64,000 nt of DNA, from NCBI GenBank assembly GCA_963666905.2, contig OY763008.1, positions 4,092,001-4,156,000 on the forward strand, in the 5' to 3' direction. The DNA comes from SP197 sp963666905 (GTDB taxonomy: Bacteria; Pseudomonadota; Alphaproteobacteria; SP197). Positions within the stretch are counted from its first letter, which is position 1, and every line of letters begins with the position of its first letter. The position numbers and the translations under genes are program-made. Below the pieces are notes generated by a model, which worked only from the letters and a program-made list of their open reading frames with translations, made no database searches and was not told where the DNA came from. This document shows positions 55,590 to 64,000 of the stretch, in pieces.

Positions 55590-56666
55590 TCAGCACGAGG
55601 CCTCGCGGGCAAGCAGAGCCCGCTTGCGTTCCACGCCCCAGCGGTAGCCGCCGGGCGTGCCGTCGCTCCGGACCACGCGGTGGCAGGGAATGGCGACGGC
55701 CAGCGGGTTGGCGGCACACGCGCCCGCGACTGCGCGCGCAGAGTTCGGCGAGCCGACACGATCGGCGATCTCGCCGTAGCTGGCGGTCGCACCCGCCGGA
55801 ACGTCGCAAAGGGCCAGCCAGACCCGCCGCTGAAACGCCGTCCCGCGGATGTCGAGCGGCAATTCGAGACCGAACGCAGGGGCTTCGACGAGACCGACGA
55901 TCCGTGCCACCAGGGATTCGAACTCCCCGTCTCCCCCGATCAGCTCGGCCCGCGGAAAACGCTCCTCCAGTTCACGGGTCAAGGCGGCCGGATCGTCGCC
56001 GGGCAGGATCGCGCAGACCCCCTTGGCCGTCGCGGCCACCAGGATCGAGCCCAGCGAACACTCGCCAACGGCAAAACGAATCGTTTCGCCCGCACCGCCG
56101 CTCCGGAAGGTCGCGGGAGCCATCCCGAGCATTTCCGGCCACGCTGCGTAGAACCGCCCGCTCGAGTTGAAGCCGGAGTCGTAGATGGCGTCGGTGACCG
56201 TTCGCGACGTGCGCAGCGCTTCGCGGCTCCGGTCCGCGCGATGGGCGGCGGCGTAGGCCCGCGGCGTGAAGCCGGTGACGGCCTTGAAGACGCGGTGGAA
56301 GTGGAACCGGCTCATGCCGGCGGCCTCGGCGAGCGCTTCGAGGTTCGGCAGCTCCTCCGCCGTCTCGACCAGCCGGCACGCGGCCGCCACCGACTGCGCG
56401 TGCCGTTCGGCAAGGGACGGCTCGTTCGGGCGGCAGCGCCGGCATGGCCGGAAGCCGGCAGCCTCGGCGTCCTCGCAGGACGTGTGAAAGCGCACGTTCT
56501 CGCGCCGCGGGCGCCGGGCCGCACAGCCCGGACGGCAATAGACGCCGGTCGTCGTGACGCAGTAGACGAACTCTCCGACGGCGCCATGGTCGCGGTTGAT
56601 GACCGCCGCCCAGCGCTCGTCGTCGTGCCTTGCCATCGGCGTTCGCATTGTCTGCGCATCGGACAT
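55590..56666 (-). CDS. ada: bifunctional Ada: methylphosphotriester sensor/regulator and O6-methylguanine-DNA methyltransferase
   Basis: 358 aa from ATG 56666, chosen over ATG 56687 because AAGGAGG lies about 7 bases ahead of it. Domains: Zn-binding methyl-acceptor (about 15-90; YCVTTTGVYCRPGC and CRRC), AraC helix-turn-helix (about 95-190; FHFHRVFKAVTGFTPRAY), and C-terminal methyltransferase with active-site IPCHRVV. Repairs alkylated DNA and activates its own regulon after methylation of the N-terminal Cys. Confidence 0.96.
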   Translation of the reverse strand: MSDAQTMRTPMARHDDERWAAVINRDHGAVGEFVYCVTTTGVYCRPGCAARRPRRENVRFHTSCEDAEAAGFRPCRRCRPNEPSLAERHAQSVAAACRLVETAEELPNLEALAEAAGMSRFHFHRVFKAVTGFTPRAYAAAHRADRSREALRTSRTVTDAIYDSGFNSSGRFYAAWPEMLGMAPATFRSGGAGETIRFAVGECSLGSILVAATAKGVCAILPGDDPAALTRELEERFPRAELIGGDGEFESLVARIVGLVEAPAFGLELPLDIRGTAFQRRVWLALCDVPAGATASYGEIADRVGSPNSARAVAGACAANPLAVAIPCHRVVRSDGTPGGYRWGVERKRALLAREASC

Positions 56667-56687
56667 GACATCTCCTCCTTTGGTCAT

Positions 56688-57022
56688 CCTGGTGCGTGCC
56701 GCGTATGGCGATGGCGTACCCTGACGGGTTCAGCACTGCCGTGCAGCCCGAATCTTGCTCTCGAACTCTCCTCCGGAATGTGGGTGACGGGCGGGGCGCC
56801 GCCGTTCGAGCCTGGCTGCCGCGATCCGAGTCGGCGAACATCCACGAGCGTCTGCCCGGTGCGATTCCATGCAGGGCCCTCTGGCGCCGTCGGGAGAGAA
56901 TGGCGGCGGCAACGTCCCGGACGCGGGCGATCCAGCACTGTCCGCCGGAATTCAACACAGCCCGAGGCGCCTGGCGGCCAGTGGCGGCTCCGCTCCATGC
57001 GACTTGACCGACGCGGCCGAAA
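56688..57022. other. 335-base intergenic region upstream of ada
   Basis: No gene supported; a 103-aa plus-strand frame and its antisense frames show no recognisable motif. It should carry the ada promoter, but no Ada box could be identified with confidence. Confidence 0.4.
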
Positions 57023-57790
57023 CTACTTCCGCGTGCGTTCCCTGACCGCCTCGCCGAACGCTCGAAACAGCGCCTGGTTGACCGGATTGGTTTGCGGATC
57101 GTACTCGGCGTGCCACTGGACGCCCAGGGCGAACCCCGGCGCGTCGGCGATGCGGATGGCTTCGATCGTGCCGTCCTCCGCCACGCCCTCGACGACGACG
57201 CGGTCCCCGGGCTCCAGAATGCACTGGCCGTGGAGCGAATTGACGCGGATCGTCTCGCGACCGAAGATCCGTGCGAAGGCGCCGCCGGACACCAGACGGA
57301 CTTCGTGACGGTCCGCGAAGACGACGTCCGGGTCGGGATGAATCTCCCCATTGTCGAGCCGAACCGCCCGGTGGTTCATGCGTCCGGGCAATGCGCCCGT
57401 TTCCGGATGCAGGGTGCTCCCGAAGGCAACTCCCATCTCCTGTATGCCGCGGCAGACACCCAGGAGCGGAACGTCCTGCGCCACACAGGCCTTCACCACC
57501 TGCAAGGCCACCGCATCGCGATCCAGATCGTAGGGTTCGTGACTCGGATGGGGTTCGACGTTGAAATGGCTGGGATGAATGTTGGCGCGGTCGCCTGTCA
57601 GCAGGACGCCGTCGACGACATCGAGCAGTGAACCGATATCCGTGACATCGGGCGTGCCCGCGAACATGAGCGGCAGGGCGCCGGCGACCTCCGCCACGGC
57701 ATAGAGGTTTCTTTCGCCGGCCAGCTGCGTGGCATAGCGATCATAGACGAGATGTCTGGAGCCGATGACACCGACCAACGGCTTCGGCAT
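57023..57790 (-). CDS. class I glutamine amidotransferase-like hydrolase (PuuD/gamma-Glu-GABA hydrolase family)
   Basis: 255 aa from ATG 57790 (MPKPLVGVIGSRHL). The nucleophile elbow LLGVCRGIQEM and the distal VQWHAEYDP provide the Cys and His-Glu of the triad; DGVLLTGDRANIHPSHF is the family loop. Relatives cleave gamma-glutamyl amides in putrescine degradation; no puu genes are nearby so the substrate is uncertain. Confidence 0.87.
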   Translation of the reverse strand: MPKPLVGVIGSRHLVYDRYATQLAGERNLYAVAEVAGALPLMFAGTPDVTDIGSLLDVVDGVLLTGDRANIHPSHFNVEPHPSHEPYDLDRDAVALQVVKACVAQDVPLLGVCRGIQEMGVAFGSTLHPETGALPGRMNHRAVRLDNGEIHPDPDVVFADRHEVRLVSGGAFARIFGRETIRVNSLHGQCILEPGDRVVVEGVAEDGTIEAIRIADAPGFALGVQWHAEYDPQTNPVNQALFRAFGEAVRERTRK

Positions 57791-58126
57791 CACCTGGTCC
57801 GCACCCTTTCGCGCATCGGCCTCCCGCCTTTCCGTCCCGGCCCGCGCAAACGGATCGGGGACACGCAATCTCCGGGATTCACCGGCGGTTTTAGAACCGG
57901 ACATGTGCCGTGTCCAGAACCGGACCATCGCAGTTCAGGGAGGCCGTCGTTCCGGCGAGACGCCGGTGGCCGGCCGGTCGCGCCTTCAGGCGGAAAACGA
58001 CTTCGACAACAAGGGGTTCCGGTGCACGCGCGGGTGAGCCGCATGACAGCCGCCGGACGATCGTGTCGCCCCGGTACGGCCGTTCGGCGGTCTCCAGTGT
58101 CTTCGCGTCGGCGCGCATGTGCGGTT
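57791..58126. other. 336-base intergenic region with a 10-base direct repeat
   Basis: No gene. AGAACCGGAC occurs at 57893-57902 and again at 57916-57925, 23 bases apart (about two helical turns), with GGACA/TGTCC flanks. This could be a regulator binding site for the amidotransferase gene downstream on the minus strand. Confidence 0.35.
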
Positions 58127-59629
58127 TCAGAAGAGCTGGAACTGTCCGTCGTCGTTTCCTGCCGGACGCGACCGGCGTTGCCGCCGGGGAGGAGCCGTGC
58201 CGCCGCCGTCATCCACAACGGCGCCCAGCGTCGCGTCGCTGAACTCTATGGCGAGACGGTCTCCCTGGGAGGCGCCGGCGGCGCGTGTCAGGGTCGTGTC
58301 GCCGGATCGCACCACCGCGTAGCCGCGCTCGAGAACCGACCGGTAGCTCAGGCTCTCGAGCAGCTGCGACAGCCGGGAGAGGCCTGAAGTCCGCGCCGCC
58401 GTGCGCTCCCCCATCGCACGGTCGAGGTTGCCCGAGAGGTGCCGCAGGCGGTCCGCCGAGCGCTCCACGCGTTCGGCAAGCGCCCTCCCGCTCATGCCTG
58501 CGACGCTTTCGGCGAGCTGCGCGCGCCGCACGGCGATGAACGCGGCGGGCCGGGGCATGGTCTCGGCAAGGGCGCCGAGATCCCTGGCGAGTCCTGCGAA
58601 TCTCGCGGACATCGCGTGATCGAGATCCCTGGAGGCGCGATCGAGATCCTGGGCCTTCTGGTCGACGATGGTCCCCGGACGCGGCAGGCCGCGTGCGAGT
58701 CCGGCCACGCGCTCGGCCATGCGCCCGATGAGTCCCGTCGTGGCGCGGACCAGGCGGCCGTCGCCCAGGGCCACGCGGTCCAGCAGCTCGCTGCGCACGG
58801 GAACGGCCATTTCCGCCGCCGCGCTCGGCGTCGGCGCCCTCAGGTCCGCGGCATGATCGATGAGCGTGGTGTCGGTCTCGTGGCCGATGGCCGAGATGAG
58901 GGGAACGGCGCTTGCCGCCGCCGCGCGGACAACGATCTCCTCGTTGAACGGCATGAGATCCTCGAAACTGCCGCCGCCGCGCGCGACGATGATGAGGTCC
59001 GGCCGGGGAACGCCGCCTCCCGCCTCGAGGTCGTTGAATCCGTGGATCGCCGCGGCGACCTGCCGGGCGGCGTCCTCGCCCTGCACGGTCACCGGCCAAA
59101 GAAGGACGTGCAGCGGAAAGCGGTCGTTGAGGCGATGGAGAATGTCGCGGATCACCGCCCCGGTGGGCGACGTCACCACGCCGATCACGCCGGGCAGCAG
59201 GGGGATCCGCTTCTTGCGCGCGGCGTCGAAGAGGCCCTCGGCTTCCAGTTGCCTGCGCCGCTTCTCCAGGAGCACCATCAGCGCCCCGAGCCCGGCCGGT
59301 TCCAGGCTCTCGACGACGAGCTGGTAGTTCGAGCGGCCGGGATAGGTCGTCAGCCTGCCGGTGGCCACCATTTCGAGGCCCTGTTCGGGGGCGTGCTTCA
59401 GGCGATTCGCCGCCGCCCTCCAGCAGACGCAGTCGAGCACGGCGTTGTCTTCCTTCAAGGAGAGGTAGACGTGGCCCGAGGCCGCCCGCGTGACCCGGCC
59501 GACCTCGCCGCGCACGCGGACCCGCTCGAACGCCTGTTCGACCGTCGAACGGACCTTCGCCGAGATCTCGACGACGCCGAACTCGGGAATGTTGCCTTCA
59601 GGTGAGGGTGTGGCGCCGGATGCTTCCAT
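58127..59629 (-). CDS. xseA: exodeoxyribonuclease VII large subunit
   Basis: 500 aa from ATG 59629. N-terminal OB-fold (about 15-110: VRVRGEVGRV, GHVYLSLKED) followed by the nuclease domain with GVVTSPTGAVIRDILH, VARGGGSFEDLMPFN and GHETDTTLIDHAADLRAPTPSAAAE, then a long helical region and a C-terminal YAVVRSGDTTL unit. Degrades single-stranded DNA; its partner xseB is not in this window. A large open frame continues upstream on the minus strand but is antisense to purD. Confidence 0.95.
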   Translation of the reverse strand: MEASGATPSPEGNIPEFGVVEISAKVRSTVEQAFERVRVRGEVGRVTRAASGHVYLSLKEDNAVLDCVCWRAAANRLKHAPEQGLEMVATGRLTTYPGRSNYQLVVESLEPAGLGALMVLLEKRRRQLEAEGLFDAARKKRIPLLPGVIGVVTSPTGAVIRDILHRLNDRFPLHVLLWPVTVQGEDAARQVAAAIHGFNDLEAGGGVPRPDLIIVARGGGSFEDLMPFNEEIVVRAAAASAVPLISAIGHETDTTLIDHAADLRAPTPSAAAEMAVPVRSELLDRVALGDGRLVRATTGLIGRMAERVAGLARGLPRPGTIVDQKAQDLDRASRDLDHAMSARFAGLARDLGALAETMPRPAAFIAVRRAQLAESVAGMSGRALAERVERSADRLRHLSGNLDRAMGERTAARTSGLSRLSQLLESLSYRSVLERGYAVVRSGDTTLTRAAGASQGDRLAIEFSDATLGAVVDDGGGTAPPRRQRRSRPAGNDDGQFQLF

Positions 59630-59690
59630 GGTCCGGGCATGATACAAGACATGCTCGTCAAGGCCAGTTGGGCGGGAGCGGGGTGCGCCG

Positions 59691-60965
59691 ATGAAGGTCC
59701 TCGTCACCGGGAGCGGCGGGCGGGAGCACGCGCTTGTGAGCGTGATCGCCAACTCGCCGCTCGTCACGGCGGTGTACTGCGCTCCCGGCAATGCGGGCAT
59801 CGCCATGGAGGCCCGGCCGGTGGACCTTGCGGCGGACGACGTCTGCGGCCTCGTCGGCTTCGCCCGTGACAACGGCATCGACCTCGTGGTCCCCGGTCCG
59901 GAAGCCTCGCTCGTCGCCGGGATCGTGGACGCCATGGAGGAGGCGGGTGTGGCCTGCATCGGGCCGACCGCGGCGGCGGCGCGACTCGAGGAATCCAAGG
60001 CCTTCATGAAGGAGGTGGCCGATGCCGCCGGCGTCCCGACGGCGCGCTGGCGCCGTTTCGGCGACGCGGCGCAGGCAAGGACGTGGATCGGCGAGGTCGG
60101 CGCGCCGGTGGTCGTCAAGGCCGACGGCCTTACCGCCGGCAAGGGTGTGACGGTGGCCATGAGCGAGGACGAGGCCCTCGCGGCCATCGACGATGCGCTC
60201 GTCTCGCGGGTCTTCGGCGATGCCGGCGCAACCGTCGTCGTCGAGGAGCACCTCGAAGGCGAGGAGGCGAGCTATCACGTCCTGGTGGACGGCGCCTCCG
60301 TCCTGCCGCTGGCGACCGCCCAGGACCACAAGCGCGTCGGCGACGGCGACAGTGGTCCCAACACCGGAGGGATGGGGTGCTATTCACCGGCGCCGGTGGT
60401 CGACGCGGCCGCCGAAGCCGTCATCCTCGACGGCATCATCCGTCCGACGATCGCCGAAATGGCGCGCCGCGGCACGCCCTTCCGCGGGGTCCTCTACGCC
60501 GGTCTGATGATCACCGCCGAGGGCCCGAAGCTCCTCGAATACAACGTCCGCTTCGGCGATCCGGAGTGCCAGGTCCTGATGATGCGCCTGAAGTCCGATC
60601 TCGTGCCCGCGCTGCTGGCCTGCCGCGACGGCATGCTCGACCACGTCGACCTGAGGTGGCGCGGCGAGGCCGCCCTGACGGTGGTGATGGCGACGAAGGG
60701 CTACCCTGGATCGTACCCGCGGGCGACGCCGGTCGGCGGGCTCGACGCGGCGGCCGGCGACGGTGTCGCGATCTTCCATGCCGGCACCGCCAGGCAGAAG
60801 GACCGCTGGGTGTCGGCGGGAGGGCGCGTGCTCGGTGTGACCGCGCTGGGCGGGACCCTGGTCGAGGCCCGCGACCGCGCCTACCGCGCAGTCGACCGGA
60901 TCGACTGGCCGGACGGTTTCTGCCGCCGCGACATCGGCCGGAAGGGGATCCGGCGCGGCGCCTGA
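59691..60965 (+). CDS. purD: phosphoribosylamine-glycine ligase
   Basis: ATP-grasp enzyme of purine synthesis, 424 aa. VTGSGGREHAL start, PGPEASLVAGI, then the ATP-grasp core KADGLTAGKGV, EEHLEGEEASYHVLVDG, DHKRVGDGDSGPNTGGMG and NVRFGDPECQ. Divergent from xseA with 61 bases between; that pairing is common in alphaproteobacteria. Confidence 0.96.
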   Translation: MKVLVTGSGGREHALVSVIANSPLVTAVYCAPGNAGIAMEARPVDLAADDVCGLVGFARDNGIDLVVPGPEASLVAGIVDAMEEAGVACIGPTAAAARLEESKAFMKEVADAAGVPTARWRRFGDAAQARTWIGEVGAPVVVKADGLTAGKGVTVAMSEDEALAAIDDALVSRVFGDAGATVVVEEHLEGEEASYHVLVDGASVLPLATAQDHKRVGDGDSGPNTGGMGCYSPAPVVDAAAEAVILDGIIRPTIAEMARRGTPFRGVLYAGLMITAEGPKLLEYNVRFGDPECQVLMMRLKSDLVPALLACRDGMLDHVDLRWRGEAALTVVMATKGYPGSYPRATPVGGLDAAAGDGVAIFHAGTARQKDRWVSAGGRVLGVTALGGTLVEARDRAYRAVDRIDWPDGFCRRDIGRKGIRRGA

Positions 60966-60971
60966 CGGGTT

Positions 60972-61661
60972 TCAGACTCCCAGGAGGCGGTGGGCGACAT
61001 CGTCGTCGAGGCCGCCCGGCTCGCCGGTCCAGGCGGTCCGGCCCTTTTCGAGGATGACGCAGCGCGTGGCATTGGCGAGGAGGTCGCCGAGCATCTTGTC
61101 CACCAGAAGGATCGACTGCCCCGAGGACTTCAGCATGCGGATCGCCGCCCAGATCTCGCTCCTCACCGTCGGCGCCAGGCCTTCGGTGGCCTCGTCCATG
61201 ACCAGGAGCTTCGGGTTGGTCATCAGCGCGCGGCCGATCGCCAGCATCTGCTGTTCTCCTCCCGACAGGGTCGCAGCATCCTGCTGGAGACGGGGTTCGA
61301 GCGCGGGAAACAGCTCCCGCACCCGCGCGAGGTTCCAGTAGCCCCGCCGCGCCGCCACGACGAGGTTCTCGCGCACCGTCAGGTTCGGAAAGCACCGCCG
61401 GCCCTCCGGCACCAGGCCCGTGCCGAGACGGGCGATGCGGAAGGACTCTTGCCCGAGGATGCTGCGGCCGTCGAGTTCGATCCCGCCGCGGCATCGCTCC
61501 ATCAGGCCCGAGAGCGCCCTGATCGTCGTCGTCTTGCCCATGCCGTTGCGTCCCATCAGCGCCACAACCTCGCCGGCGCCGACCTCGAGGTCGACGCCGA
61601 ACAGCGCCTGGCTGGGGCCGTACCATGCCTCGAGACGGCGGATGCCGAGGAGCGGCGTCAC
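60972..61661 (-). CDS. livF: branched-chain amino acid-type ABC transporter ATP-binding protein LivF
   Basis: 229 aa from GTG 61661, which overlaps the livG TGA as GTGA. Walker A GRNGMGKTTT, signature LSGGEQQMLAIGRAL, Walker B LLVMDEATEGL. Works with LivG on LivHM. It is the last gene of the Liv operon and lies 6 bases from the convergent purD stop. Confidence 0.92.
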   Translation of the reverse strand: MTPLLGIRRLEAWYGPSQALFGVDLEVGAGEVVALMGRNGMGKTTTIRALSGLMERCRGGIELDGRSILGQESFRIARLGTGLVPEGRRCFPNLTVRENLVVAARRGYWNLARVRELFPALEPRLQQDAATLSGGEQQMLAIGRALMTNPKLLVMDEATEGLAPTVRSEIWAAIRMLKSSGQSILLVDKMLGDLLANATRCVILEKGRTAWTGEPGGLDDDVAHRLLGV

Positions 61662-62428
61662 GGGTCCCCGGTCCCGAGATAGGCCTGGCGCACCAGGCTG
61701 TCGGCGCGGATGGCGTCCGGGGGGCCGCTGGCGACGATGCGCCCGTAGACGAGAACCGAGATCCTGTCGGCCAGGGCGAAGACGACATCCATGTCGTGCT
61801 CGACGAGAAGCAGCGGCGCCGTCCGGCGAAGTCCGTCGAGAAGGCGGACCAGCGCCTGCGAGCCTTCCGGGTCCATGCCGGCCATCGGCTCGTCGAGCAG
61901 GAAGGCGGCGGGATCGAGCGCCAGGGCGATGGCGATTTCCAGCAGGCGCCGCTCGCCATGGCTGAGCTCGCCGGCGCGAACCGCCGCGCGGTGCTGGAGC
62001 CCCACGCGTCCGAGGCATGTCCGCGCGGCCGCCGCGAGTTCGCGGTCCTTCCTGACGGGGGCGAAGAATCTCATGCTCTCGCCGCGGCGCCCCTGGACGG
62101 CGAGCATGGCGTTCTCCAGCGCCGTGAACTGCGGGATGAGGGAGGAGACCTGGAAGGTGCGCGCCAGACCGAGCCGGGCGCGCTCCGCGGCGCCGAGCGC
62201 CCCGATGTCGCGCCCCCGGAAGCGGATGGCGCCGCTGTCCTGGCGAATCTCTCCGGCGATCTGCCCGAGAAGCGTCGACTTGCCGGCTCCGTTGGGTCCG
62301 ATCAGCGCGTGAATCTCTCCGGCCTTCAGATCGAACGTGACGGCATCGTTGGCCTTCAGCGCACCGAAGCTCTTCGAGAGCCCGGCGACCTCGAGAACGG
62401 CGCCGCCGGCGGAGGGGTCAGCGGTCAC
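61658..62428 (-). CDS. livG: branched-chain amino acid-type ABC transporter ATP-binding protein LivG
   Basis: 256 aa. Walker A GPNGAGKSTL, signature LSHGERRLLEIAIAL (the usual Liv variant of LSGG), Walker B FLLDEPMAGMD and H-loop EHDMDVV. Overlaps livM by 11 bases and livF by 4. Confidence 0.92.
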   Translation of the reverse strand: MTADPSAGGAVLEVAGLSKSFGALKANDAVTFDLKAGEIHALIGPNGAGKSTLLGQIAGEIRQDSGAIRFRGRDIGALGAAERARLGLARTFQVSSLIPQFTALENAMLAVQGRRGESMRFFAPVRKDRELAAAARTCLGRVGLQHRAAVRAGELSHGERRLLEIAIALALDPAAFLLDEPMAGMDPEGSQALVRLLDGLRRTAPLLLVEHDMDVVFALADRISVLVYGRIVASGPPDAIRADSLVRQAYLGTGDP

Positions 62429-63386
62429 GGATCAGGACCCCCATGATGCCGCCCCGGGCATAGAGCGTCACGCCGACGAGGAGCAGGCCGACCCAGAACT
62501 GCCAGTGGTCCGTCATGCCGCCGAGGACCTGTTCCAGCAGGACGTAGAGCGCTGCGCCGGCGACGGGACCCCACAGGCGGGCCACGCCTCCCAGGATCAC
62601 GAAGATCATGATTTCACCGGACGTGTGCCAGCTCAGCATGGACGGGCTGACGAAGCGGTTGAGGTCGACGAAGAGAGCGCCGGCCAACGCCGTGATGGCG
62701 CCCGACATGACGAAGGCGACCAGGCGGATACGGAAGACGCCGATGCCGACGCTTCTCGCGCGGGCGTCGTTCTGCCTGGCGGCATCGAGCGCCAGCCCGA
62801 ACCTCGAGTTCACCACTGCCGATGTGAAGGCGACGACGGCGACGAGCGCGCAGTAGACGATGAGGAAGAACGTCAGGGGATCCATGGTGGGAAGATCGAA
62901 CAGCCGGCTTCTCACGAAGATCGGCAGGCCGTCCTCGCCGCCGTAGGCGGGCCAGGACACCGTGAAGTAGTAGAGCATCTGGGCGAAGGCGAGGGTGATC
63001 ATGATGAAGTAGACGCCGCTGGTCCTCAGCGACAGGCAGCCGATGAGGAAGGCCAGGAGGGCGCCGCCCGCCATCGCCGCAAGCCACAGCGCGACCATGC
63101 TGCCGGTTCCGTCGAGGACCACCGGCCAGAGCAGCACCGGTTGCTGGTGGAAGGCATGCCAGGCGAGAATGCCCGCGACGTAGCCGCCGACACCGAAATA
63201 GGCGGCATGTCCCAGCGAGACGAGGCCCCCGTATCCCAGGACCAGGTTGAGGCCGACGCCCGCCATCCCGAGGATGGCGACGCGTGTCGCCAGGGTGATG
63301 AGGTAGGGCTCGCCGAAGACATGACCCGCCAGGGGAACGGCGAGAAGAACGAGGGCGACGGCGGGATGGACGATCGATTCGCGCAT
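62418..63386 (-). CDS. livM: branched-chain amino acid-type ABC transporter permease LivM
   Basis: 322 aa with about nine to ten membrane helices, GLNLVLGYGGLVSLGHAAYFGVGG (the LivM signature) and a cytosolic EAA-like loop ARSVGIGVFRIRLVAFV. Lies 8 bases downstream of livH. The transported substrate may be an amide or urea as well as branched-chain amino acids. Confidence 0.93.
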   Translation of the reverse strand: MRESIVHPAVALVLLAVPLAGHVFGEPYLITLATRVAILGMAGVGLNLVLGYGGLVSLGHAAYFGVGGYVAGILAWHAFHQQPVLLWPVVLDGTGSMVALWLAAMAGGALLAFLIGCLSLRTSGVYFIMITLAFAQMLYYFTVSWPAYGGEDGLPIFVRSRLFDLPTMDPLTFFLIVYCALVAVVAFTSAVVNSRFGLALDAARQNDARARSVGIGVFRIRLVAFVMSGAITALAGALFVDLNRFVSPSMLSWHTSGEIMIFVILGGVARLWGPVAGAALYVLLEQVLGGMTDHWQFWVGLLLVGVTLYARGGIMGVLIRDR

Positions 63387-63394
63387 CGTTCGGG

Positions 63395-64000
63395 TCAGGC
63401 GAGCCTGCCGAAGAGGCCGCCCGGCCTGAAGAACAGGATGCCGGCCATGAGGAGGTAGATGAGCATGGAGGCGAGCGAGGAGCCCACGGCCGCGGCGTCG
63501 GCGGGCTCGAGGATGCCGGTGAGAATCACCGGCAGGAGGACCCGGCCGACGGTATCGGTGACACCGACGAGGATGGCGCCGACGAGCGCGCCCTTGACCG
63601 AGCCGATGCCGCCGATGACGATCACCACGAAGGCGAGGATCAGGACGGGCTCGCCCATGCCGACCTCGACCGACTGGATGGTGCCGATCACGGCCCCGGC
63701 GAACCCCGCGAGAGCCGCCCCCAGGGCGAAGACGACGGTGAAGAGCAGGCGGACATTGACGCCCAGGGAGGCGATCATCTCGCGGTCCGATTCGCCGGCG
63801 CGGATGCGCATCCCGAGGCGTGTCCGGGAGATGAGCTGGAAGAGGCCGGCGGCGACGATCAGGCCGGTCGCGATGATGACGAGGCGGTAGAGCGGGTACT
63901 CGAGGCCGCCGGGCAGCATGACGGTCCCCGCGAGCGCGGGCGGAATGTCGAGGTAGAGGGGAAAGGACCCGAAAATCCAGCGCGTCCCTTCGGACAGCAC
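63395..64000 (-). CDS. livH: branched-chain amino acid-type ABC transporter permease LivH, 5' end cut by window edge
   Basis: The C-terminal 201 residues are present and the frame is open to the window edge; LivH proteins are usually near 290 aa. Membrane segments, GMRIRAGESDREMIASLGV (cytosolic loop), GMGEPVLILAFVVIVIGGIGS and the final FFRPGGLFG are typical. The start lies outside the window. Confidence 0.92.
   Translation of the reverse strand: MLSEGTRWIFGSFPLYLDIPPALAGTVMLPGGLEYPLYRLVIIATGLIVAAGLFQLISRTRLGMRIRAGESDREMIASLGVNVRLLFTVVFALGAALAGFAGAVIGTIQSVEVGMGEPVLILAFVVIVIGGIGSVKGALVGAILVGVTDTVGRVLLPVILTGILEPADAAAVGSSLASMLIYLLMAGILFFRPGGLFGRLA

Noticed and set aside
59630..60187. N-terminal extension of the xseA frame
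   Set aside because: It is antisense to purD; the XseA OB-fold begins after ATG 59629.
62337..63458. 373-codon plus-strand frame over the Liv permease genes
   Set aside because: Antisense to livM and livG, whose motifs are complete.

Overview
The window is a GC-rich chromosomal segment of an alphaproteobacterium, probably Rhodospirillales-like. The evidence is the run rplU-rpmA-obgE-proB-proA-nadD-rsfS-gpmI-envC-ctpA, the pair grxC-nitrilase next to an NDUFAF5-type methyltransferase and a DUF1178 gene, and the pair kdsB-pheA, all typical of that class. Genes are tightly packed and often overlap by 4 bases (ATGA, GTGA, TTGA). This assignment rests on gene order and protein motifs read by eye, not on a database search.

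Layout. 1-8.9 kb, minus strand: the ribosomal protein / Obg / proline / NAD / glycolysis / cell-wall operon, headed by a near-consensus promoter at 8893-8920 and running off the left edge inside ctpA. 8.9-14.3 kb: a small membrane protein, an SDR oxidoreductase, and a plus-strand catabolic-looking set (enolase-superfamily enzyme, a TIM-barrel/FGE-like fusion, GNAT, MutT). 14.3-17.3 kb: methyltransferases, glutaredoxin, nitrilase, DUF1178. 17.4-26.2 kb is an accessory island. It starts with an IS256-type transposase remnant and two small low-GC secreted-protein genes (one frameshifted), followed by a complete type I restriction-modification operon, and ends in non-coding sequence with possible IS traces.

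The restriction operon is the most unusual part. Its order on the minus strand is hsdM, a 78-aa small gene, a HepT-like HEPN gene, hsdS with an MntA-type nucleotidyltransferase fused to its N-terminus, a 54-aa open frame overlapping both neighbours by 4 bases, and hsdR. The HEPN protein keeps the RX4HXY motif and the fused domain keeps GSX10DXD, the signatures of HepT/MntA toxin-antitoxin pairs. A toxin-antitoxin module therefore appears to be built into the DNA-specificity subunit.

26.2-32.6 kb: MFS exporter, amidase, zapE, a NicO-type metal transporter with DUF1007, and an unidentified protein. 32.6-39.3 kb: a complete peptide/opine-type ABC operon with a haloacid dehalogenase-like enzyme and its own GntR regulator. 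40-45 kb: metal homeostasis (CDF exporter, Cys-rich CopZ, CopA) joined to a LysA-like PLP decarboxylase. 45-53.8 kb: folD, a double-domain cytochrome c, a DUF1989 protein, an orphan PotD-like binding protein, choline sulfatase, a secreted EEP enzyme, kdsB and pheA. 53.8-55.6 kb: a second small accessory patch with a degenerate initiator-tRNA-like fragment, a twice-frameshifted Abi/HEPN gene and an 85-aa companion. 55.6-64 kb: ada, a class I glutamine amidotransferase, xseA, purD and a branched-chain amino acid (Liv) ABC operon running off the right edge.
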